From: Verrucomicrobiota bacterium
Lineage (GTDB): Bacteria > Verrucomicrobiota > Verrucomicrobiia > Chthoniobacterales > UBA10450
Assembly: GCA_003218815.1 (NCBI GenBank)
Contig: QHON01000020.1
Span: 1 to 22,653, forward strand
DNA: 22,653 nucleotides
Direction of reading: 5' to 3'
Both the position numbers and the translations under genes were made by a program. Positions 1 to 7,504 of the stretch are shown here, in pieces. The notes under the pieces are model-generated. The model saw only the letters and a list, made by a program, of their open reading frames with translations, was not told the DNA's origin and made no database searches. Positions within the stretch are counted from its first letter, which is position 1; each line of letters starts with the position of its first letter.

Positions 1-207
1 TCCGCACACGAACTGCCGGCTTCTATTATGTCGCCGGTCGAACCGTACGCGATCGACACTGAATCAAAAATAAAGGTCACGCGCACCGGGACAGACATCG
101 TCACTCTTCTGCGCTCACCAAGAGGGCTGCGCAGTGCGATTATCCTTCGCGAAATTTTCGGACCACCGCGAAGTCTGCAGCCTCTCGATCTGGTTGGAAG
201 CGCTTGA
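1..207 (+). CDS. C-terminal end of an unrecognised protein (partial)
   Basis: An open frame enters from the left edge and runs 68 codons to a TGA at 205-207. The visible tail contains the string SAIILREIFGPPRSLQPLDL. An 'ILREI-GPP' C-terminal end of this kind is, from memory, recurrent in uncharacterised verrucomicrobial proteins, but no function is attached to it. The start and most of the protein lie outside the window. Codon use (many third-position C/G) looks like the neighbouring genes. The stop falls 36 nt before the tRNA gene, and the stop region overlaps a possible tRNA promoter -35. It could still be a chance open frame, since only the end is visible. Confidence 0.5.
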   Translation, partial: SAHELPASIMSPVEPYAIDTESKIKVTRTGTDIVTLLRSPRGLRSAIILREIFGPPRSLQPLDLVGSA

Positions 208-231
208 GCTTCCGTCTCATCCTTGTAGTTT
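204..231 (+). promoter_or_regulatory. Possible promoter of tRNA-Leu
   Basis: A TTGAGC box (204-209) lies 16 nt before TAGTTT (226-231), and the tRNA 5' end is 12 nt further on. The -10 is a poor match (3 of 6), so this is only the best available candidate. Confidence 0.25.
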
Positions 232-243
232 CACACTCCCGCC

Positions 244-327
244 GCCGGCGTGGCGGAATTGGCAGACGCGCTGGACTCAAAATCCAGTGATCGCAAGATC
301 GTGTGGGTTCGAGCCCCTCCGCCGGCA
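244..327 (+). tRNA. tRNA-Leu (anticodon CAA)
   Basis: A class II tRNA of 84 nt. The acceptor stem 244-250 (GCCGGCG) pairs perfectly with 320-326, and A327 is the discriminator. The D arm has a 3-bp stem with the GG pair in its loop. The anticodon stem CTGGA/TCCAG encloses CTCAAAA, putting the anticodon CAA at 278-280 (reads UUG). The long variable arm is GATC-GCAA-GATC, a 4-bp stem with a GNRA-type loop. The T arm 303-319 has the expected TTCGA loop but one U-U mismatch (304/318). The 3' CCA is not encoded. The long variable arm and CAA anticodon make leucine identity secure. Confidence 0.95.
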
Positions 328-474
328 AGCCCCAGCAATACGTCGGATTGCGACGCATCTCGCGCAGGTTCAAATAGAACATTCCGGGTCGTGAGCCGTC
401 GGGTGCGGGCTGCTGATAAAAGCTTTGTCGGGTGATTGCTCGCGGAATTTTTCAACGGTTGACTAAGAGACCGT

Positions 475-505
475 GCGTTTTCAAAGACGTGACATTTGAA
501 AACGC
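475..505. repeat. Perfect 11-bp inverted repeat
   Basis: Arm GCGTTTTCAAA (475-485) is the exact reverse complement of 495-505, with a 9-nt spacer. No T-run follows on either strand, so it is not a standard intrinsic terminator. It may be an operator or an RNA hairpin. Confidence 0.6.
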
Positions 506-632
506 TGAACGCTTTCGCCATGTGTTATCGTGTTACGGCCTTTAGGGAGATCATGATTAGCCGCGACTACAAAGAAATGCGCCTCCGCTGCCTAAATTAA
601 CATCGAGATTACGGGAGGCTGCTCGATCCACC

Positions 633-668
633 AAAAAGCCGCAGAATTCATCCGAAACCGTGCGGCTT
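633..668 (-). terminator. Intrinsic terminator for the small secreted protein gene
   Basis: An 8-bp stem AAGCCGCA (636-643) pairs with 661-668 across a 17-nt loop. Read on the minus strand the second arm runs into five T residues. It lies 24 nt past the stop of the 692-1078 gene. The long loop lowers confidence. Confidence 0.55.
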
Positions 669-691
669 CAAATTTTGCGAATTAAGCTTCA

Positions 692-1078
692 CTACTCTCT
701 CTCGACGACGAGGACGCGCTTGACCGCCCCCCTGCGGTCAAAATCGAGATGCACGCGCGTACCCGCTCGGATCAGATGCGGATCGATTGCTCTGCCGTCC
801 TTGTCGACGTAGCGAACCTTCCGGGCGAGCACATACGACATCGCTTTAGCGTCGGGCGAGGACTGCACAACGATCGGCGACGGGGGCGTAACGGTTGTCT
901 GGGGGGGGGTGAATGCGGTCACCGTCCCGACTGCAACCGCTGCGGTGGTCATTTGCGTGGTTGCTGGCGTGATCACCGGTTGCGTCGTGGTCGCTTGTCG
1001 GGTCTTGGTGGTCCTTGTTTGCGCAAACGCCAAAGGCGCAATCATTGCACAAGCGAGAGCAATAGTTGTTCGTCTCAT
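692..1078 (-). CDS. Small secreted Thr/Gln/Pro-rich protein of unknown function
   Basis: 128 residues. Residues 1-19 form a classical signal peptide (two Arg, hydrophobic core, cleavage after AFA), so the protein should leave the cytoplasm. Residues 20-72 are low-complexity, rich in Thr, Gln, Ala and Pro. Residues about 75-128 form a compact domain that reads like a short beta-rich fold, including RKVRYVDKDGRAI and AGTRVHLDFDRRG, ending in a charged strand. I recall small exported proteins with this 'YVD-DG...G..V...' pattern from Verrucomicrobia, none with a known role. The ATG at 1078 is preceded by AAAGAGAA at a suitable distance. The gene is monocistronic-looking: amt ends 163 nt upstream and a terminator-like hairpin follows. 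Function is not assigned. Confidence 0.8.
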   Translation of the reverse strand: MRRTTIALACAMIAPLAFAQTRTTKTRQATTTQPVITPATTQMTTAAVAVGTVTAFTPPQTTVTPPSPIVVQSSPDAKAMSYVLARKVRYVDKDGRAIDPHLIRAGTRVHLDFDRRGAVKRVLVVERE

Positions 1079-1241
1079 GTGTTCTCTTTCGTTGAGTTGA
1101 CTTTCACTGGCTGTTTCGGGGCGCGCGTTCCTTTCGGATGCCTCGATCAGCCCGACAGTAGAACCTTAGACTAGGACACAGAGGAAAGTGCGCTGAGCGG
1201 CCATGCGGCCCCACTTGCTTCTTTCCCCCGGCCGAAGATAA

Positions 1242-2684
1242 TCATCCGGAAGTGATATAGCCTTCCTCGCCGTGTTCGTTGATGTCGAGACCTTGTCGCT
1301 CGATTTCTGGCGCAGTGCGCAAACCGATTGCCCCGCGCACGATCGCGCCAATGATAGCCGTTCCAGTGACCGCAAGCGCAATCGTAATCGCGATTGCTTT
1401 CAATTGTTCGAACCAAAGCGCGCGGCCGGCGAGTTTGGTTAAGTTGGAATTCACGCTCGCGGTCGCAAAAACTCCAGTCAGAAACGCGCCGAGCGTTCCC
1501 CCAACCGCATGAATTCCGAACGTGTCGAGCGCGTCATCATAGTGAAACCAGGATTTTAATTTTGTGCACGCAAAGAACGGGACAGTCCCGGCAGAAATTC
1601 CGATGATGACCGCGCCGGTTGGATCGACGTATCCGCACGCTGGCGTAATCACAACCAGACCGCCAACTGCCCCTGAACAAAACCCGAGGACACTTGGTCT
1701 ACCTCGCAGCGCGTACTCGAGCATCGCCCAGGTGAATGAGGCAACAGCGGTGGCTAGAGTAGTCGTCGTGAACGCGTTCGCGGCGATTCCATCAGGTGCG
1801 AGGGCGCTCCCAGCGTTAAAGCCGTACCAGCCTACCCAAAGCAATCCGGTCCCGACCATGCAAAGCACCATGCTATGGGGTGCCATGATTTCTTTTCTAA
1901 ATCCGAGTCGATGGCCCAGAAGAATGCAAAGAACCAGCGCTGACCACCCGGAAGACATGTGCACGACGGTTCCGCCGGCAAAATCGATGGCGGTGATTTT
2001 CGCAGCGGGATTCCAGATGCCATTCATCCAGCCATCGATTCCCCACACCATGTGGGCGATCGGGAAATAAACGACGAACATCCAGACGGCGACAAAAACA
2101 AGCACAGCCGCGAATTTCATGCGTTCCGCGACCGCGCCAATGATCAATGCCGGCGTGATAATCGCAAACATGAGTTGATACATCGCGAAGACATTTTGCG
2201 AAACCCAATACGAATAATCGCCGTTCGGATGCGCGTCTACGCCGCGGAGAAAAGCGAACTTCAGTCCGCCGAGAAACGCGCAACCATGGGAGAAGACAAG
2301 TGAATAGCCCGCCACCCACCAAAGAATCGTGACGAGACCGGCAATGCCGAGGCATTGCGCAAGCACCGAGAGAACGTTCTTCGCGCGAACGAGGCCGCCG
2401 TAAAAAAGAGCGAGACCGGGAAGCGTCATAAAAAGGACCAGTGCCGACGCTGTCATCATCCAGGCGTTGTGACCGGGACCCGGACCGGAAACGTTCGACG
2501 AAATTGCCGCATTTGCCGCATCGGCACCGCGCGCTGAATTGTTTAGATAAGCTTCAAGATCGGCCACGCGCTGCTCGAGCGATGGCGCAGTCGGAGCCGG
2601 AGAAGTGGTTTGAGCCGGTGAGACTGCCACGACTGATAAGAATGCAACTGAGATGAAAACTCGAATGAGATTGTCGATCTTCAC
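1242..2684 (-). CDS. amt: Ammonium transporter, Amt family
   Basis: 480 residues. The protein forms an inner-membrane channel for ammonium/ammonia, normally a trimer. Residues 1-24 are a signal peptide (cleavage after SPA), followed by a short periplasmic segment (25-70) unlike the minimal E. coli protein. The remaining chain has about eleven hydrophobic segments. The family's twin pore histidines are in DFAGGTVVH (His242) and FGIHAVGG (His392). ALIIGAVAERMKF (179-191) is a typical Amt motif. The tail IERQGLDINEHGEEGY is the conserved cytoplasmic C-terminus that contacts PII proteins, yet no glnK/glnB gene is visible nearby. The start is GTG at 2684; a well-spaced promoter ends only 7 nt upstream, so the message may be leaderless. 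The reading frame is intact. Confidence 0.95.
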   Translation of the reverse strand: MKIDNLIRVFISVAFLSVVAVSPAQTTSPAPTAPSLEQRVADLEAYLNNSARGADAANAAISSNVSGPGPGHNAWMMTASALVLFMTLPGLALFYGGLVRAKNVLSVLAQCLGIAGLVTILWWVAGYSLVFSHGCAFLGGLKFAFLRGVDAHPNGDYSYWVSQNVFAMYQLMFAIITPALIIGAVAERMKFAAVLVFVAVWMFVVYFPIAHMVWGIDGWMNGIWNPAAKITAIDFAGGTVVHMSSGWSALVLCILLGHRLGFRKEIMAPHSMVLCMVGTGLLWVGWYGFNAGSALAPDGIAANAFTTTTLATAVASFTWAMLEYALRGRPSVLGFCSGAVGGLVVITPACGYVDPTGAVIIGISAGTVPFFACTKLKSWFHYDDALDTFGIHAVGGTLGAFLTGVFATASVNSNLTKLAGRALWFEQLKAIAITIALAVTGTAIIGAIVRGAIGLRTAPEIERQGLDINEHGEEGYITSG

Positions 2685-2691
2685 GCCCAGC

Positions 2692-2721
2692 GTTATACGG
2701 CGCAGCGTTCAAGATCGACAA
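2692..2721 (-). promoter_or_regulatory. Promoter of amt, very close to the start codon
   Basis: On the minus strand, TTGTCG (2716-2721) and TATAAC (2692-2697) are 18 nt apart. The -10 matches consensus at 5 of 6. Its end is 7 nt before the GTG start, so transcription would begin at or next to the start codon. The -35 abuts the T-run of the preceding terminator. Confidence 0.45.
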
Positions 2722-2722
2722 G

Positions 2723-2771
2723 AAAACTCCGCCGAGCGGCTAGCCGGACCAGTTTAAGGCCTCGGCGGAGT
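2723..2771 (-). terminator. Intrinsic terminator of the polysaccharide unit
   Basis: An 11-bp perfect GC-rich stem (2726-2736 with 2761-2771) with a 24-nt loop, which itself contains the palindrome CGGCTAGCCG (2737-2746). On the minus strand the stem runs straight into TTTTC. It lies about 130 nt beyond the GH26 gene and immediately upstream of the amt promoter, so it separates the two units. Confidence 0.65.
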
Positions 2772-2903
2772 CCCTGCCTCAAAACCGAGACATCGTCCAT
2801 GGCCTCTTCACAGTCTTTTATGATCAAGACGCCGCCAAATGCGGATTTTGTCGAAGGCGCTGATTTTTTCTGACTCGCGTTCGTACAGCGCTATCCCAAA
2901 GCG

Positions 2904-4037
2904 TTATTTTGCAGTCGATTTCGGGACCGGCCGCAGAATCAGATTGCCTAACCAATCGGCGTTCGAGACGCCTTCGCGATATGCATTCAATGATTCAACG
3001 GAGGAATTGACGCGCAAGTTGCTGTATGATTGATCTGGATTTTGCCAGCGTTCGTGCCAGTAAACCGCAGCTTTAACGCGTGGATAACGCGTGCGAAAAA
3101 GGTCGAGGCCTTGTTTGATCCACTCAGTCTTCCTGATACCGGGCTCGTTGACCGAAAGCGGAAATTCGCCGGTCGCCCACTCGGCGATCATGATTGGCTT
3201 CGTCGGATCGAGGCCGCACATTTCCCGGTACGGCCAATCCATAAGTGAACCGATATCCGGATTTGGTTCGTCTTTAAACTGCTGCCCGTAAACGCTCAAG
3301 CCGAGCCAATCGACGTAGTCGGCGCCGGGATAATACGCAGGCGCGAAGTTCCAAGTGTCCAGCGGATAGGAATAATTGTTAGTGTGAAACATCCATTTGA
3401 TGTTTGTCGTGCCGCGCGCCCGGACGCGATCCACGACGTAGCGATAAGCTGCCTTAAAGTTTTCCGGGCCTTTCCAGTTATCGCGCTCGTCATTCCACTG
3501 ATCGCTGCCGTAATAGATCCCCGACCACGGGAACCAGTCACCATTCATTTCCACGCCAAAAGCCACAATTAACGGATGACCAAACGCCCGCGCAGCATCA
3601 GCCCACTTGTCGATATAAGCGTCCCATTTCCCAGCGATGATGTCGTTGAGATTAAACTTATCGGGGCCGCGATTTTGTTCGTAGGGCCGGTCCCACGGCG
3701 ACCAGAAAACGAGCGGCAGGGAACCGTGTCGCCAAACCACGTTCAAATTTGCCGTTGGGAAACTTTGCTCACCCCAATAACTCGATGACGCGATGATCGC
3801 CTGATGTTTGCCCACCATTGTCTCGAAATCCTCGATAATCTCCAACGTCACATCGTCTTCTTCGTCTCCAAAATCCATGAACGCCCCTGTATAAGCACCG
3901 TGTTCGGGAAGCACGACTTCAACACGGCCGTTTGGATCGACAGGGGATTGGCTTGCTTCTCTCTTGCACGAAACAAGGGCTAAGATCGACATGGCGAAGA
4001 TGCCAGAGATCAACGTCCTACGATCATCGTTCAACAT
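2904..4037 (-). CDS. GH26-like glycoside hydrolase, lipoprotein
   Basis: 377 residues. Residues 1-24 are a lipoprotein signal ending in LVSC (Cys24), so the enzyme should be membrane-anchored outside the cytoplasm. The body resembles the family 26 (beta-mannanase-type) TIM barrel. GVEMNGDWFPW carries the putative acid/base Glu163, and IAEWATGE carries the putative nucleophile Glu286. VFWSPWDRPY and YVDWLGLSVYG fit strand and loop elements of the same fold. The gene starts 14 nt after the stop of the GH18-NodB-GT2 gene on the same strand, so the two are very likely co-transcribed. I infer that it cuts or trims the polymer made by that synthase. The substrate cannot be read from sequence; GH26 also includes non-mannan hydrolases linked to exopolysaccharide clusters. 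Confidence 0.85.
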   Translation of the reverse strand: MLNDDRRTLISGIFAMSILALVSCKREASQSPVDPNGRVEVVLPEHGAYTGAFMDFGDEEDDVTLEIIEDFETMVGKHQAIIASSSYWGEQSFPTANLNVVWRHGSLPLVFWSPWDRPYEQNRGPDKFNLNDIIAGKWDAYIDKWADAARAFGHPLIVAFGVEMNGDWFPWSGIYYGSDQWNDERDNWKGPENFKAAYRYVVDRVRARGTTNIKWMFHTNNYSYPLDTWNFAPAYYPGADYVDWLGLSVYGQQFKDEPNPDIGSLMDWPYREMCGLDPTKPIMIAEWATGEFPLSVNEPGIRKTEWIKQGLDLFRTRYPRVKAAVYWHERWQNPDQSYSNLRVNSSVESLNAYREGVSNADWLGNLILRPVPKSTAK

Positions 4038-4051
4038 CCGGGTCTCGAAAC

Positions 4052-7000
4052 TTATACTCGCACGGGCACGGACGCAGTGCGTTCGAGTTTACCCCAACTC
4101 ACCCATGCACCTTTTACCGCGCGCAAGATCGCCTTCCAGATGCAATAACTGAGCATCGGACGATAAATCAGGCGCATCGGGAGAATCCGCCAGGCGCGCA
4201 AGATCGGTTCGCGCTCCAAAATGCACGCGAGGGTCGCGAGAATTACGTCCATCGCTAGGAAGGTAATGACGAATGGCATCACCGCGCGCCATGCGCCAAA
4301 TGGCAATGAGGCGAGCAAAAACAAATCCACCATCGGCGTGACGGCCACGAGGATGATTTGGAAAAACCAGATGCTCGGCAAGCTAAACCAGCCAAGCGCG
4401 CGATAATTCCAGTTGAACATCATGTCGCGATGTTTCCAAAGACATTGCAGCGTGCCGTAAGCCCAGCGAAAGCGTTGTCGCGCCAGCGTGCGCACGCTTT
4501 CGGGCGCTTCCGTCCATGCTATCGCGTCGGGCACGTAAACGATTCGCTGTCGATGCTTGTGCAGGGAGAGCGTCAAATCCGTATCTTCAGCGAGCGTTTG
4601 CAAACTAAGACCGCCCGCTTGCTCAATCGCACCCTTGCGAATGGCGCTAATCGCGCCGGGCACTACCGTGATGCAATTCCAGCGATTATACGCCCGTCGA
4701 TCGAGATTGAAGCCGCAAGTGTATTCCAAGGCCTGGCACCGTGCGATGAACGTGCGCAAATTTCCAACTTTGGCGTGGCCCGAGACAGCGCCGACGCGTT
4801 CATCGGTAAACGGTCCGAGCAAACGCGGCAGTGTGTCGCGCTGACATTGTGTGTCTCCATCGATAAAAACGACGATACCGTGATGCACGGCCGCGAGACC
4901 GCGCTGCAAGGCGCGCGCTTTGCCGCGATTCTCCTGTTGCAATAAGCGAATGCGTGGGTCGACGTGTGCGACGTGCTTAACTTGGGAGGCGGTCTCATCA
5001 CGCGAACCATCATCGACAACGATGACTTCAATCTCGCCTTTGTAGTCGCTGGCCAAAAGCGCACGTAAGGTCTCCGCGATCACTCTCCCTTCATTGTAAG
5101 CCGCCATGACAATGCTAATCGGTTCCGCGAAGTCCCCTCTTACCTTTCGTCGAAATCGAGATGCCAGCCAGATCACGACGAGCGTCCGCATGACCACGAG
5201 CCCGGTTGCGACGATCATGAACGCCCAAAAAAATTCTTCGGTTGCGTGATAAATGCGAAATCCCGTGCTGCTCACAATTCGCGCCACCGGCTGACCCGCT
5301 CCCGTTAGGGGCGGCATGACTGCATCGCGCGTGGTCCCGAGTAGCGTGCTCAGTGGAACGACGGTGTCGCCCCGAGTATGTAACCATTCGAGAATGCGCG
5401 GCAAGGCTGCGACAGTTTGCGAGCGGTTGCCCCCCGCGTCGTGCAACAAAACAATGCTGCCATCGCGGCGTTGCTGTTTCACGCGCTGCAGGATGATGTC
5501 AGCGCCCGGTTTTGCCCAGTCTTGCGGATCAATGTTTTCGAGAACAACTAGATAGTTGAGATCCTGCGCGATTTGCAGCGGCGTCAGTTCGCTCAGTTGC
5601 GAGGGGCTCGTGTCGGCTGCGTAAGGCGGACGGAACAATGTCGTCGCGCGACCCGTGATCGTTTCGAGCAGAAGCTGCGTCGCGTTCAATTCGAGACGGA
5701 CGTGCTCAGGCCAGCAAAGCGCGAGGTTTGGATGATAGTACGTATGGTTCCCGATTTCGTGCCCTTCATTGACGATTCGGCGTACGAGACCCGGGTAGCG
5801 CTCCGCGTTTACTCCCACAAGGAAAAACGCGGCCTTCACGTTTGCCGCCTTTAGAATGTCCAAAATCTGTGGTGTCCACCGCGGATCAGGGCCGTCATCG
5901 AAAGTGATTGCAACCTGATGCTCGCCGCCTGCGCCTTGATGATAAAGCGTCGGGAACTCCGGGAACTTCAGGTATTTTCCTGCAAGATATCCTTCAGGAT
6001 CGACTGCAAGATTTCGCCTTCCATCGGAGCGGCTTTCGTCGACCGTCACGATTTCGCCGTCACCGACATCAGTGATCGTATCCGTACCTTCCAAAATTTC
6101 GAGCGACTTTCGCGTTTGATTGTCAAGCTTGAAATCGCGCGGCACGCTTAGGGCGTCCCAGATCGAAGGGTCTTCGCTGCCAAGCCGATACAACGCAAAT
6201 CCACCTGCCTTTTGATCGCGCACTTCTCGCAATTCATTGAGGAACGTCACGACGTCCAGGAACCAGACGGCATGCTCCTTGTCGCCATCTTCAAAATAGA
6301 AATATGGATTGTAACTCGGTGCCTTTATTTCCGCGCTCTCAACTTTCGCATTATTGGCGCGGCTCATCGCTTCAGGAAAAGTGATAAGCTCTGCTTTTTT
6401 TTCGCCGATCGTCCAATCGTATCCATAACTGCCGAGCGCGATGATCCACTGTTTGGTATCGGAACCCTCCAACAGAACGTGGAGCCAGCCCTCGAACCAC
6501 GAGCGCGAGCCAAGCGGCCCCGGGGGATCAATGTCAGACGTCTCGTCAAACAACATCGCCACAAAACGGTCGACGTTGTCAGAGAGATTTTCGAAGTCGA
6601 TGTAATCCAGCTCCTGCCCGGGCTGAATACAGAGCCAGAGCTCCTTATCATCGTAATGGAGCGCGTCGGCAAATTTGTCGATGAATCCAGCGATGTCTTG
6701 CTTGTAGGCTGGATCGATTTGCTCCCAATCGACCACCACGCCCGCCGCTTTTGCATTGCGCAAAACCGACAGCACGTTGCTGATGAATCGTTCTTGCCGA
6801 TTTTGCGGACCGTGCGCCAGATTCTCGATCGCTTCAGGCTGCCACGTGTCGCCGACTAAATTGGTCAGCAGCGGCATGAGTGCGATGCCCTTGCTTGCAG
6901 CGAGCTTCGGCAGACGTGCATCTGCATCGACTTGCAAGTCGCCCATGCCATTGATGACCGTCATCCATTCAGGACAAACGTGCGTGATCTGCCCCGCATG

Positions 7001-7408
7001 CAGTTCGAGAGACGCGAAGCTGTACGGATCTCCATTGGTGTAAAATGCGAGTCGAACTTCGTTGCCCGGCGATTTTTTTCGGGGGCGCGCCGGTGGCGTC
7101 GGCGTTGGGCCGACGAGCTTTTTTTCCGCTTGTCGTGCCTGGCCAAATTTTTGCCAGAGCAACGAAACGGGAGAAAATTGTCCGGCCGGATTTTCTTTTT
7201 GCAGCGCTTTCAACTGGCCTTTCAACTGCCGCAGGGAAAATGGCACTCTCATTTGCGGCGCGACAAACAGCGTTTGAACAAACAACACCGTCCCAAAAAA
7301 AAGGAGCACTCCTGCGATGAGTAGAATCAACCGCAACCGCGGCCAACGTTTGCCGGCCGGATCGGAGAAAACGAACGGCGTCACTGTATCGAGGGGGACC
7401 TGTTGCAT
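4052..7408 (-). CDS. GH18-like / polysaccharide deacetylase / GT2 synthase fusion
   Basis: 1118 residues in one intact frame. Order: cytoplasmic start and transmembrane helix (about 26-48); Pro/Lys linker; GH18-like barrel (about 115-425) with VVVDWEQID holding the likely catalytic Glu229; NodB/CE4 deacetylase (about 497-690) with TFDDGPDP (Asp504, Asp505), metal ligands in HTYYHP (His555, His559), RPPY (593-596) and LLHD (654-657); transmembrane helix (about 722-748); GT2 processive glycosyltransferase (about 763-985) with VVDDGS (Asp799, Asp800), DGD (850-852), EDTD (941-944) and QRFRW (978-982); then two or more C-terminal helices. This topology puts synthesis inside and the deacetylase and hydrolase outside. 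It resembles PgaC plus PgaB activities (poly-N-acetylglucosamine type) in one chain, which is my inference for the product. No PilZ domain is visible. Similar fusions are known from genome annotation but poorly characterised. Confidence 0.92.
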   Translation of the reverse strand: MQQVPLDTVTPFVFSDPAGKRWPRLRLILLIAGVLLFFGTVLFVQTLFVAPQMRVPFSLRQLKGQLKALQKENPAGQFSPVSLLWQKFGQARQAEKKLVGPTPTPPARPRKKSPGNEVRLAFYTNGDPYSFASLELHAGQITHVCPEWMTVINGMGDLQVDADARLPKLAASKGIALMPLLTNLVGDTWQPEAIENLAHGPQNRQERFISNVLSVLRNAKAAGVVVDWEQIDPAYKQDIAGFIDKFADALHYDDKELWLCIQPGQELDYIDFENLSDNVDRFVAMLFDETSDIDPPGPLGSRSWFEGWLHVLLEGSDTKQWIIALGSYGYDWTIGEKKAELITFPEAMSRANNAKVESAEIKAPSYNPYFYFEDGDKEHAVWFLDVVTFLNELREVRDQKAGGFALYRLGSEDPSIWDALSVPRDFKLDNQTRKSLEILEGTDTITDVGDGEIVTVDESRSDGRRNLAVDPEGYLAGKYLKFPEFPTLYHQGAGGEHQVAITFDDGPDPRWTPQILDILKAANVKAAFFLVGVNAERYPGLVRRIVNEGHEIGNHTYYHPNLALCWPEHVRLELNATQLLLETITGRATTLFRPPYAADTSPSQLSELTPLQIAQDLNYLVVLENIDPQDWAKPGADIILQRVKQQRRDGSIVLLHDAGGNRSQTVAALPRILEWLHTRGDTVVPLSTLLGTTRDAVMPPLTGAGQPVARIVSSTGFRIYHATEEFFWAFMIVATGLVVMRTLVVIWLASRFRRKVRGDFAEPISIVMAAYNEGRVIAETLRALLASDYKGEIEVIVVDDGSRDETASQVKHVAHVDPRIRLLQQENRGKARALQRGLAAVHHGIVVFIDGDTQCQRDTLPRLLGPFTDERVGAVSGHAKVGNLRTFIARCQALEYTCGFNLDRRAYNRWNCITVVPGAISAIRKGAIEQAGGLSLQTLAEDTDLTLSLHKHRQRIVYVPDAIAWTEAPESVRTLARQRFRWAYGTLQCLWKHRDMMFNWNYRALGWFSLPSIWFFQIILVAVTPMVDLFLLASLPFGAWRAVMPFVITFLAMDVILATLACILEREPILRAWRILPMRLIYRPMLSYCIWKAILRAVKGAWVSWGKLERTASVPVRV

Positions 7409-7434
7409 GCAACGCTTACAATCATCGAGGCGCG

Positions 7435-7463
7435 AAGATAAGAAATCTCATCATATGATTCAA
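7435..7463 (-). promoter_or_regulatory. Putative promoter of the polysaccharide unit with a palindrome
   Basis: On the minus strand, TTGAAT (7458-7463) and TATCTT (7435-7440) are 17 nt apart, each matching consensus at 4 of 6, with the start codon 26 nt beyond the -10. The perfect palindrome ATCATATGAT (7450-7459) sits between and partly over the -35. On the plus strand the same bases give TATGAT, a possible -10 for the divergent gene at 7505. Confidence 0.4.
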
Positions 7464-7464
7464 T

Positions 7465-7495
7465 GTTGGACGTTCGGCTTTTGGCGTTGGACGTT
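7465..7495. repeat. Direct repeat GTTGGACGTT, two copies
   Basis: GTTGGACGTT occurs at 7465-7474 and 7486-7495, a 21-bp period (two helical turns). It lies just upstream of the gamma-carbonic anhydrase-like start. It may be a short degenerate intergenic repeat or a paired protein-binding site. Confidence 0.5.
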
Positions 7496-7504
7496 AACCT
7501 CTAA

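Larger units (their letters stand above)
328..691. other. Intergenic stretch without a convincing gene
   Basis: No open frame here has convincing protein character. The stretch holds an 11-bp perfect inverted repeat (475-505) and, near its right end, a hairpin with a T-run that suits termination of the minus-strand gene at 692-1078. A 15-codon ATG frame (553-600) with an upstream AGGGAG is present but too short to call. Confidence 0.6.

Noticed and set aside
553..600. 15-codon ATG frame with AGGGAG upstream
   Set aside because: Too short to judge and without a recognisable product; a good SD-like string alone occurs by chance.
749..1174. Plus-strand 141-codon open frame opposite the small secreted protein
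   Set aside because: Antisense shadow, rich in Arg, Gly and Cys with no domain; the minus-strand frame has a signal peptide and ribosome-binding site.
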